Shown: piece after piece, positions 1 to 5,767 of the stretch
Layout of the letters: each line of letters begins with the position of its first letter
Position numbering within the stretch: position 1 is the first letter of the stretch
From: CAZFLM01 sp964519955
GTDB taxonomy: Bacteria > Armatimonadota > Chthonomonadetes > Chthonomonadales > CAJBBX01
Assembly: GCA_964519955.1 (NCBI GenBank)
Contig: CAZFLM010000121.1
Location: 1 to 13,946, forward strand
Direction: 5' to 3'
DNA length: 13,946 bases
Notes under the pieces: generated by a model
Seen by the model: the letters and a program-made list of their open reading frames with translations, nothing else
Databases searched by the model: none
Told to the model about the DNA's origin: nothing
Program-made: the position numbers and the translations under genes

Positions 1-1
1 C

Positions 2-523
2 GAGGCCAGCTCGTGCGGCATGACGGACGAGGTACACCCGCTCTCCGCGATCGTCACGTTCCACTTCCCGGCGCGGGCAGGCATGCCGCCGCTGAAGCTG
101 ACGTGGTACGAGGGTATGCGCGCCCCGCGCCCGGAGGAGCTGGACCCCGACGTGGAGCTGCCGGCCGAGGGCGGCGTCATCTTCCACGGATCGAAGGGGA
201 AGGCAGTCTGCGGGGTCTACTGCGACAACCCGTACCTGCTGCCGAAGTCGCTGCGCGAGCAGTACAAGGCGCCCGCGCCCACGCTCCCGCGCATCCCCGG
301 CGAGGGCCACGAGATGGACTGGGTCCGCGCCTGCAAGGACGGCAAGCCCGCCGGCGCGCACTTCGGCTACTCCGGCCCGCTCACCGAGATCTGCCTGCTG
401 GGCAACGTGGCGAAGCGCGTCGACGCCCGCATCGAGTGGGACGCGCCCAACCTAAAGGTGACGAACCTGCCGGAGGCCAACCGCTGGGTGAAGCCGGAGT
501 ACCGCAAGGGGTGGAGCTTGTAG
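2..523 (+). CDS. Gfo/Idh/MocA family oxidoreductase, C-terminal part (5' truncated by window edge)
   Basis: Only the last 173 codons are visible; the frame is open from base 2 to a TAG at 521-523, so the gene begins before the window. The visible part matches my memory of the C-terminal substrate domain of Gfo/Idh/MocA NAD(P)-dependent sugar or inositol dehydrogenases from Planctomycetota and Armatimonadota. Signs are a PPLKLTWYEG strand near the start, the block PRPEELDPDVELP followed by GGVIFHGSKG, the segment AGAHFGYSGPLTEICLLGNV, and the ending KVTNLPEANRWV then YRKGWSL. The Rossmann NAD-binding half is outside the window, so cofactor and substrate cannot be judged. Such proteins oxidise or reduce sugars and related polyols; many family members carry a Tat signal, which cannot be checked here. 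The gene is convergent with the PIN toxin, with only 6 bases between the stop codons. Confidence 0.85.
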   Translation, partial: EASSCGMTDEVHPLSAIVTFHFPARAGMPPLKLTWYEGMRAPRPEELDPDVELPAEGGVIFHGSKGKAVCGVYCDNPYLLPKSLREQYKAPAPTLPRIPGEGHEMDWVRACKDGKPAGAHFGYSGPLTEICLLGNVAKRVDARIEWDAPNLKVTNLPEANRWVKPEYRKGWSL

Positions 524-529
524 GGGAAG

Positions 530-1018
530 CTATGGGATGAGCAGATCGACCACGACTGTGGGAGCATACCGAGCGGCCTGCTTCGCCATCTCCTGGTCGA
601 ACGTGAGGAGGACTGTGGGCATCGCTGCCGCAAGCTGCTCGGCAGTAGCGACGTAGAGCCCGTCGGCGGACCTACTGCACGTGTACGCGCCCCTGAGCGT
701 CTCAGCCCTCTGAACCAGCGACGCGTCGCCCCCGGGCGGAGGAAGCACATGGACTGCTACGTCCACCAGGTCACGGATGGCGTCAGCGTGCCCCGGTGGG
801 GTCAGGGCGCCCTTAACCAGCATCTTGCAGAGCACGTAGAGGCACTCCGAGAACAACACGCCCGGTGCGTGAAAGACTCGACCAGCATCCACGTAGCGGT
901 CAAACGCTGCCGCAGCGACTGGCTTCTTGCCGACCTCCTTGGCAGATAGGGCCACAACGACGCTCGCGTCCAGCACGACTGCTCCGGTGCTCTCACTCAT
1001 CGCCGTACATGGCCCCAT
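530..1018 (-). CDS. PIN-domain protein, probable type II toxin (VapC-like ribonuclease)
   Basis: PIN-fold proteins are Mg2+-dependent RNases; in VapBC-type systems they cleave tRNA or rRNA and are blocked by a small antitoxin encoded just upstream. Numbering from the inner ATG at 1000, the four expected acidic residues are visible: D11 in VVLDASVVVAL, E52 in LFSECLYV, D113 in SADGLYVATAE and D135 in LLTFDQEMA. The length of 156-162 residues is slightly above a typical VapC. Two starts are possible. ATG 1018 has a purine-rich GGGAAG upstream. ATG 1000 starts 8 bases inside the end of the antitoxin gene, a layout typical of coupled toxin genes, and gives a more usual PIN N-terminus. The longer form is listed. 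It is last in a three-gene cassette and probably shares its promoter. Target RNA unknown. Confidence 0.85.
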   Translation of the reverse strand: MGPCTAMSESTGAVVLDASVVVALSAKEVGKKPVAAAAFDRYVDAGRVFHAPGVLFSECLYVLCKMLVKGALTPPGHADAIRDLVDVAVHVLPPPGGDASLVQRAETLRGAYTCSRSADGLYVATAEQLAAAMPTVLLTFDQEMAKQAARYAPTVVVDLLIP

Positions 1019-1262
1019 CGCGCGCTTCCCTCAGCAGGAGGAGGGTATCGACCCCTTTGGCGTACGGGCGCGATCGCTGCCGCTCCTCGATCCTGGCCAG
1101 GGCATCACGCATTCCCGCATTCGGACCTGGCTCGGGCACCTCGACACGCTCCAGACTCACGCGCACCTGGTCTCCCGGCTGGAGCCCCAGCGACCGGGCT
1201 TCGTCGGGAAGCTGCAGTACCGATCCTGGCTGCACCGTCGCAATGTAGCTTGACATGGCCAT
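993..1262 (-). CDS. AbrB/MazE (SpoVT-AbrB fold) family antitoxin
   Basis: This is an 89-residue protein. Residues 5-36 form a swapped-hairpin AbrB-type DNA-binding domain: YIATVQPGSVLQLPDEAR is followed by LGLQPGDQVRVSLE, the usual 'beta strand, L-P-x-E-x-R, LGLQPGD, beta strand' pattern. The tail is charged (ALARIEERQRSR, then LLLREARDG) and is the part expected to wrap the toxin. Such antitoxins bind their own promoter and neutralise the partner PIN RNase. The start at 1262 is fixed by a strong Shine-Dalgarno, GGGGAGGTGA, 9 bases after its GGAGGT core, and this site also contains the stop codon of the gene upstream. Its own stop overlaps the inner start of the PIN gene, so translation of all three genes is probably coupled. 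Autoregulation is expected from the family; no operator was identified. Confidence 0.85.
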   Translation of the reverse strand: MAMSSYIATVQPGSVLQLPDEARSLGLQPGDQVRVSLERVEVPEPGPNAGMRDALARIEERQRSRPYAKGVDTLLLLREARDGAMYGDE

Positions 1263-1269
1263 TCCTTGG

Positions 1270-1279
1270 TCACCTCCCC
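1270..1279 (-). promoter_or_regulatory. Shine-Dalgarno of the AbrB antitoxin gene, overlapping the upstream stop codon
   Basis: Read on the minus strand the site is GGGGAGGTGA. Its TGA is the stop codon of the DUF2281-like gene and its GGAGGT pairs well with the anti-Shine-Dalgarno. Ribosomes ending the first gene therefore sit on the start site of the second, which predicts translational coupling and fixes the AbrB start at 1262. Confidence 0.75.
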
Positions 1280-1542
1280 TGCCGTACCAGCCGTCGTCGG
1301 ATCAGTTCCCCATGCGTGATGAACTCGCCGCGGCGGTATGCCTGCCGTGACTCCTCCACGGCGCGCAGGTCCTCCTCCGTTAGCGGTTCATCATCGTCCT
1401 CGCAGTTCGCAAGCAGCGCGTCGAGCGCGGCCCGCGCGTCATCGTGCCCGCTGGACAGGTCCTTGATGAAACACCGGGTCCACACAAGCTCGCTCTCCGA
1501 CAAGCCGTCCACGAGCTGCTGCACCTCTTCCCTGATCGCCAT
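1270..1542 (-). CDS. Small acidic protein, DUF2281/RelB-side antitoxin-like
   Basis: This 90-residue protein has a helical N-terminus (EEVQQLVDGLSESELVWTR) resembling the DUF2281 'L-V-x-x-L-S-x-x-E' start. The central part is strongly acidic (ANCEDDDEPLTEEDLRAVEE) and is followed by RRGEFITHGELIRRRL. As I remember this family, the 'DDEPLTEEDL ... RRGE-hydrophobic-S/T-H-E-E-hydrophobic' layout is found in small antitoxins that usually sit directly before a RelE/ParE toxin. No RelE/ParE gene follows here; an AbrB-PIN pair does. A Shine-Dalgarno GGGGAGG lies 7 bases before the ATG, supporting the start at 1542. The stop codon is embedded in the ribosome binding site of the AbrB gene. It could be a second antitoxin, a regulator of the pair, or a leftover of an older toxin-antitoxin unit. 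Family assignment is moderate; function is inferred from context. Confidence 0.7.
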   Translation of the reverse strand: MAIREEVQQLVDGLSESELVWTRCFIKDLSSGHDDARAALDALLANCEDDDEPLTEEDLRAVEESRQAYRRGEFITHGELIRRRLVRQGR

Positions 1543-1676
1543 CTCAGCGCCTCCCCACCCATCCTACCACAGCTCGCATCGCTCGACAAGCCCGGCGACG
1601 GAGGAACCGCGCGGCCGGCGGCGAACCTGAGGACTGGCCCACACGGCCCATCGAGGCCATCGCGAAGGAGTTCCAC
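1543..1676. other. Divergent intergenic region between toxin-antitoxin cassette and SGNH hydrolase
   Basis: This 134-base spacer separates two genes transcribed away from each other. The left side holds the probable cassette promoter (see 1561-1589). The right end holds AAGGAG, 6 bases before the ATG of the SGNH gene. I found no convincing -35/-10 pair for the rightward gene; the middle is a GC-rich stretch without clear dyad symmetry. Confidence 0.6.
1561..1589 (-). promoter_or_regulatory. Sigma70-type promoter of the toxin-antitoxin cassette
   Basis: On the minus strand a TTGTCG hexamer (1584-1589) is followed after exactly 17 bases by TAGGAT (1561-1566). A TG one base before the -10 gives an extended -10. 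Transcription would start near 1554, only about 12 bases before the ATG at 1542, so the leader would be little more than the GGGGAGG ribosome binding site. The call rests on motif and spacing only. Confidence 0.5.
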
Positions 1677-2936
1677 ATGGTTCTGACACGCAGGCTGTTC
1701 CTGCTCGCCGCGCTCACGCTGGTGGTCGCAGGCGCCGCGCAGGCCCAGCGCGGGTTCTACCTCAAGCCCACCGACCGCGTCGTCTTCTATGGCGACAGCA
1801 TCACCGAGCAGCGGCTCTACACCGCGTTCGCCGAGACGTACGTCGTCACCCGCTTCCCCGGCTACCACGTCGCCTTCACGCACTCGGGCGTGGGCGGCGA
1901 CCGCGTCACCGGCGGCTGGATGGGGCCCATCGACCCGCGCCTCGACCGCGACGCCATCCCGTACAAGCCCACCGTCATGACGATCATGCTCGGCATGAAC
2001 GACGGGAGCTATCGCGCGTTCGACGAGGGCATCTTCGAGACGTACGCCAAGGGCTACCAGCACATCCTGGACAAGATGAAGGCCGCCTGCCCGGGCCTCC
2101 GCTTGACGCTCATCCAGGCGTCGCCGTTCGATGACGTGACGCGCAAGCCGGGCTGGGATCCGGGCTACAACGCGGTGCTCGTGCGCTACGGCGACTTCGT
2201 CAAGGAGCTGGCGCAGAAGGAGAAGCAGAACGTCGCGGACCTGAACGGCCCGGTCGTGGCGATGCTGGAGAAGGCCAACGCGACCGACGCGGCCCTGGCG
2301 CAGAAGATCATCCCAGACCGCGTGCACCCCGGCGCAGGCGGCCACCTCATCATGGCCGAGTGCCTGCTCAAGTCGTGGAACGCGCCCGCCATGGTCTCGT
2401 CCGTGGAGATCGACGCGGCCGGCAAGCGCGCCGTGAAGACCGAGAACGCGAAGGTGACGGGGATCGAGGCGGCCGGCAGCGGCCTGGCGTGGGAGCAGAC
2501 CGACGGCGCCCTGCCCTTCCCGATCGACGAGGGTGACGCGGCGCTGATGCTGGCCGTGAAGTCGAGCGACTTCGTCGAAGCCCTCGACCAGCAGCCGCTG
2601 AAGGTGACGGGGCTCTCGGCGGACCGCTACACGCTGAAGATCGACGGGACCGAGGTCGGCACGTTCGGCAAGGCGGACCTGGCGGCGGGCATCAACCTGG
2701 CCACGCTGCCCACGCCGATGCTGGCGCAGGCCAAGGCCGTCCACGCGCTCACCTGGAAGCGCATCGAGATCCACCAGACCCGCTGGCGCAACATCCAGTG
2801 GCCGCTGCTGGACAGCCCGTCGCCCGCGCTGGAGAAGGCCTTAGCCGCCGTCGACGCGCTGGACGCGGACATCGCCGCCAAGCAGCGCCAGACCGCTCAG
2901 CCCAAGCCGCACAAGTTCGAACTGACGCCGGCGTAA
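1677..2936 (+). CDS. Secreted SGNH/GDSL-type hydrolase (esterase)
   Basis: SGNH hydrolases are serine esterases or lipases, often deacetylating carbohydrates. This 419-residue protein starts with an export signal: residues 4-10 read TRRLFLL, a good twin-arginine motif, then a hydrophobic stretch and a likely cleavage site near AQA-Q at 23/24. The catalytic blocks are all present: GDSIT with the nucleophile S41, GVGGDR at 71-76 (oxyanion glycine), GMND with N108, and DRVHP with D214 and H217. The C-terminal 180 residues are a beta-rich extension of unknown role after the catalytic domain, making it longer than a bare SGNH domain. The start is backed by AAGGAG six bases upstream. It faces the UroD-family gene across an inverted-repeat spacer. 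The substrate is unknown; neighbouring sugar genes suggest a carbohydrate ester. Confidence 0.92.
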   Translation: MVLTRRLFLLAALTLVVAGAAQAQRGFYLKPTDRVVFYGDSITEQRLYTAFAETYVVTRFPGYHVAFTHSGVGGDRVTGGWMGPIDPRLDRDAIPYKPTVMTIMLGMNDGSYRAFDEGIFETYAKGYQHILDKMKAACPGLRLTLIQASPFDDVTRKPGWDPGYNAVLVRYGDFVKELAQKEKQNVADLNGPVVAMLEKANATDAALAQKIIPDRVHPGAGGHLIMAECLLKSWNAPAMVSSVEIDAAGKRAVKTENAKVTGIEAAGSGLAWEQTDGALPFPIDEGDAALMLAVKSSDFVEALDQQPLKVTGLSADRYTLKIDGTEVGTFGKADLAAGINLATLPTPMLAQAKAVHALTWKRIEIHQTRWRNIQWPLLDSPSPALEKALAAVDALDADIAAKQRQTAQPKPHKFELTPA

Positions 2937-3066
2937 CGGCGGGACTTGGGACCTGGGGATTGGAGATGGGCGGCCACACGCCGCACCGATCCCCAGGTCT
3001 CATCCCGATCAGCCCACACCGCCCACACTGCCAGCCCCATCCCCCAAGTCCCAAGTCCCGCCATTA
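2934..3066. repeat. Long imperfect inverted repeat between convergent genes (possible bidirectional terminator or dispersed repeat)
   Basis: The left arm, 2934-2958, and the right arm, 3042-3066, are inverted copies matching at 23 of 25 positions. Both contain the core GGCGGGACTTGGGAC followed by TGGGG. Each arm begins with the stop codon (TAA) of the gene beside it. A third segment, ATCCCCAGGTC at 2989-2999, is a perfect inverted match to 2950-2960, so the left arm can pair either with the near or the far partner. The G-then-C-rich arms lie head to head, as expected for a two-way terminator, but there is no T-run. The monotonous GGGACTTGGGAC style also resembles short dispersed intergenic repeats. 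Only one copy is visible in the window. Confidence 0.65.
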
Positions 3067-4002
3067 CCCCCACCGATGCGCCTCGTCGACCGCTGCGCGC
3101 AGGTTGGCCCAGGGCGTGTCGGCGGGCACCGTGCAGTCGGCCGCCAGGATGAACCGGTCGGGCTTCGCCGCGAGCACGCGCTTGGCTTCAGCCCGAACCT
3201 CCTCCTCCGACCCCTTTGCGAGGATGCCCAGGCGCTCCATGCCGCCCATGTAGGGCCTGCCGAACAACGCCGAGATCTCCACGCCCGTCATCTCCCTGTC
3301 GCCGACGACCGGGTTCACGTTCACGACGTGGCCGGGGTACTCAGGGAACGGGTCGAGGTCGGCGTATGGCCCGTGGTAGTCGCACACGTGGAGGATGTTG
3401 AACGGGCAGGTTCGGTTGATCTCCTCCATCACGCGCAGGTCGTACGGCTTCACGCAGCGGTCGAACAACTCACGGCTCGCCAGGCGGCCGGCCTCCGCGC
3501 CCTGCGTCGAGTGGTAGAACCCGTCGAGCCCCAGGCGGATGCACTCCCGCACGAAGCCCATCAAGCTCTCCGTCACGATCTCCATGCCCTTGCAGACCGC
3601 GTCCGGGTCCTCGGCCATGTGGCGCACCAGCACGTCCTTGCCGGCCAGGTGCCCCGCGCACATGAACGGGGAGTAGAGCGTCAGGACGACCGGCGCCTCC
3701 GCCCTGGCCGCCTCGACGAGCCCCTTCACCACCCCGAGCTGCGGCTCGTAGAAGTCCAGCCCGAAGCACGGGATGCTCGCCCAGTCGGAGGGCTTGTGGA
3801 GGGTGCCCAACATCGGAAAGGTGCGCTCGTACTGGATCTTGACGAAGTCCATGTCCGTCGCGCGGAAGAACTCCAGGTGCTTCTCCACGGCGGCCGGCCC
3901 GGCATGGCAGCTCGCGTCGAAGTGGAGGAAGAAGGCGGCCGGAATGTACGTCTGCGACTTGCTGCTGTCGAGCACGGCCAGGACGGCGTCTCGCTTGTTC
4001 AT
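3064..4002 (-). CDS. Uroporphyrinogen decarboxylase (URO-D) family protein, methyltransferase-like (not HemE)
   Basis: The family includes haem-pathway UroD and corrinoid methyltransferases such as MtaA and CmuA. This 312-residue protein has no RQAGR-type motif of true UroD at its N-terminus (residues 20-34 read IPAAFFLHFDASCHA). It keeps a His-x-Cys pair, H205 and C207 in ILHVCDYHGPY, and a later C290 in AADCTVPADTPWANL. These match the His-Cys...Cys zinc site of methyltransferase-type members, which activates a thiol for methyl transfer. I therefore favour a methyl- or demethylation role over haem synthesis; many phyla rich in sugar catabolism carry dozens of such paralogues. It lies 27 bases after the GH71/99-like gene and is the last gene of that run. 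A GGGAG sits nine bases before the ATG. The methyl donor and acceptor are unknown, and no corrinoid protein is visible nearby. Confidence 0.85.
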   Translation of the reverse strand: MNKRDAVLAVLDSSKSQTYIPAAFFLHFDASCHAGPAAVEKHLEFFRATDMDFVKIQYERTFPMLGTLHKPSDWASIPCFGLDFYEPQLGVVKGLVEAARAEAPVVLTLYSPFMCAGHLAGKDVLVRHMAEDPDAVCKGMEIVTESLMGFVRECIRLGLDGFYHSTQGAEAGRLASRELFDRCVKPYDLRVMEEINRTCPFNILHVCDYHGPYADLDPFPEYPGHVVNVNPVVGDREMTGVEISALFGRPYMGGMERLGILAKGSEEEVRAEAKRVLAAKPDRFILAADCTVPADTPWANLRAAVDEAHRWG

Positions 4003-4029
4003 GGGTGGTATCTCCCGTAGGATGTCGTG

Positions 4030-5757
4030 TTACTTGATGGGTATACGCTCCGTCAGAGGGCGCTGCCCCCGCAGCATCTTGGTGCCCTCGCCGACGAGGC
4101 GCAAGTACCAGTCGGACGGCTTGCCGTCGAACGTGACGAAGTGGCCCTGCACGGGCGGCGCGTTGGTCACCTTGAAGATGGCCGTGCCCTCGTCCACCTC
4201 GTCGAACATGGCGACGAACGCCGCCTCCATGCCCAGCCGCGTCGCCTGCGCAAACTGGTCCCACAGGAACTCGCCGCCGCGCCGCGGGATGAGCGACTTC
4301 CCGGGCTCCTGACGCGTCAGGTTGTCCCAACTGAACCCGGGGTAGAGCACCGGCAGCAGCAGTTGCCCACGCCTGCGCGTCTCGGCAAGCGCGTCAGCCC
4401 ATGTGTTCGTCGCCGCGATGGCCAGACCGTCGCGCCGCGTCCAGTTGCCCACGTTCCAAGGCTTGTACCCGTCGAACCGGCGGTAGACCGCGTCCCAGGC
4501 GGGATCCCGGTTCTCCAGCCAGTTCCACGGGCCGCTGCCGACCATGAACGCGGCGTAGCGGTCGCGCGTCTTGAACACGTCGATGAGCCGGTTCGCCAGT
4601 TCGGGCCCGAACCGCTCGGGGTAGAAGCCGAACAACTGGACAACCGGCTTGCCGCGTTCGTGCAGGTAGCGCGGGTCGGAGGTGAGCTTCATGCCGTCGA
4701 CCAGCCAGTGCCAGTCGCGCGTCAGCAGGTCGACGGCGCGGTCGTTCGCGGTGCCGCTGAGGTCGTAGCCAATATAGAGCACGCGCCCCGTGCGGTTGGC
4801 GGCGTCGCAGCAGTAGGCCAGCACGCGCGAGGCAGCCGCCGGGTCCTGCAGCTCCAGCACGAAGCGCTGCACCTCCACGCCGTCGATGCCGTACTGGCGC
4901 ATCCAGTCGAAGTGGCGGTCGATCGTTCGCCGGTTGGCCGAGCTGTACAACTCGGCAGGCGCGCCGTCGGGGTACGTGAAGCCGGGCACGCGGTAGCGCT
5001 CCGCCGGGCTGTATTCCGCCATGTCCGGCCACATCTCGAACGTCAGCGTCTCGCGGGCGACGCGGCTGCCACTGCGGCTCCAGTGCACCCAGCCACCGTC
5101 GGCCTCGTCGCCGGGGCAGCGGAACCAGCCCTGGTACCCGCAGACCACCTTGCCCTTGATGGTGGAGGCATCGACATCGGCGCGGCGGGGGCCGGTGTAC
5201 GGCTTCAGCCAGGGCTTCCCGCTGCGCTGCCGGAATAGCGCGGTCGGCTCGGCGTACAGCGTGGCGCGCACGATGTGCAGCCGCACGTCCGACCCCGGAG
5301 ACATGATGCGCAGGTCCGCGCCGAGGTTCTGCGCGCCCCGCAGGTCGGCGTCCCGCAACTCGAAGACCGCCGTCCTGTACCCGCCGGCGCCGCGTAGAGC
5401 AGCCCCGAGCCCCCGACCGTTCTGGCTGGTCTGGTCGGCGCCGACCGCGTTGTACTGCACCAGCAGCGCGCCTGTGCCCACGTCCAGGTAGGTCACCTCG
5501 ACGTAGAGCGTGCCCTTGCGCTTCGCCCAACCGGCAGGCGCCTGCAGGTAGTGGTACAGCGCGTAGGCGCCAGGCTTCTCCTCGGCGGCGCGACACACGG
5601 TGCGTCCGTCGAGCTGGACCGCCTCGAAGACGCCATCGGCGCCCGAGACGGGGATGAGGTCGACGCCGCGCGGGTCGGCGGGCTGGCCGACGGCGGGTTG
5701 TGCGGCTGCCGCGGCCGTGGCCAGCAGCAACTCGCGGCGGGTTGGTTTGGGCCTCAT
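4030..5757 (-). CDS. Secreted glycoside hydrolase family 71/99-like protein
   Basis: The protein has 575 residues. The N-terminus carries TRRELLL at residues 6-12, a twin-arginine-like motif, then an alanine-rich stretch with a probable cleavage site after AVG (24). Residues 30-200 look like a beta-sandwich, possibly carbohydrate-binding. The rest resembles the TIM-barrel GH71/99-like proteins often annotated as xylosidase/arabinosidase: CGYQGWFRCPGD around G207, GIDGVEVQRF with D292 and E295, YIGYDLSG, PWNWLENRDP, VLYPGFSWDN, and MFDEVDEGTAIFK with D519, E520 and E523. Members cleave alpha-mannosides or related links, but I cannot assign catalytic residues or substrate. It starts 10 bases after the TPR gene stop, so the two are very likely co-transcribed. 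The ribosome site, a G-run ending 5 bases before ATG, is weak and fits coupled translation. Confidence 0.85.
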   Translation of the reverse strand: MRPKPTRRELLLATAAAAAQPAVGQPADPRGVDLIPVSGADGVFEAVQLDGRTVCRAAEEKPGAYALYHYLQAPAGWAKRKGTLYVEVTYLDVGTGALLVQYNAVGADQTSQNGRGLGAALRGAGGYRTAVFELRDADLRGAQNLGADLRIMSPGSDVRLHIVRATLYAEPTALFRQRSGKPWLKPYTGPRRADVDASTIKGKVVCGYQGWFRCPGDEADGGWVHWSRSGSRVARETLTFEMWPDMAEYSPAERYRVPGFTYPDGAPAELYSSANRRTIDRHFDWMRQYGIDGVEVQRFVLELQDPAAASRVLAYCCDAANRTGRVLYIGYDLSGTANDRAVDLLTRDWHWLVDGMKLTSDPRYLHERGKPVVQLFGFYPERFGPELANRLIDVFKTRDRYAAFMVGSGPWNWLENRDPAWDAVYRRFDGYKPWNVGNWTRRDGLAIAATNTWADALAETRRRGQLLLPVLYPGFSWDNLTRQEPGKSLIPRRGGEFLWDQFAQATRLGMEAAFVAMFDEVDEGTAIFKVTNAPPVQGHFVTFDGKPSDWYLRLVGEGTKMLRGQRPLTERIPIK

Positions 5758-5767
5758 CGACGCCCCC

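Noticed and set aside
2938..3062. CRISPR array or G-quadruplex cluster
   Set aside because: There are no regularly spaced direct repeats; the repeat is an inverted pair. The G-runs are too irregular in spacing to argue for a quadruplex.
3064..4002. Haem pathway uroporphyrinogen decarboxylase (hemE)
   Set aside because: The conserved N-terminal RQAGR-type motif is absent and the residue pattern fits methyltransferase-type paralogues.
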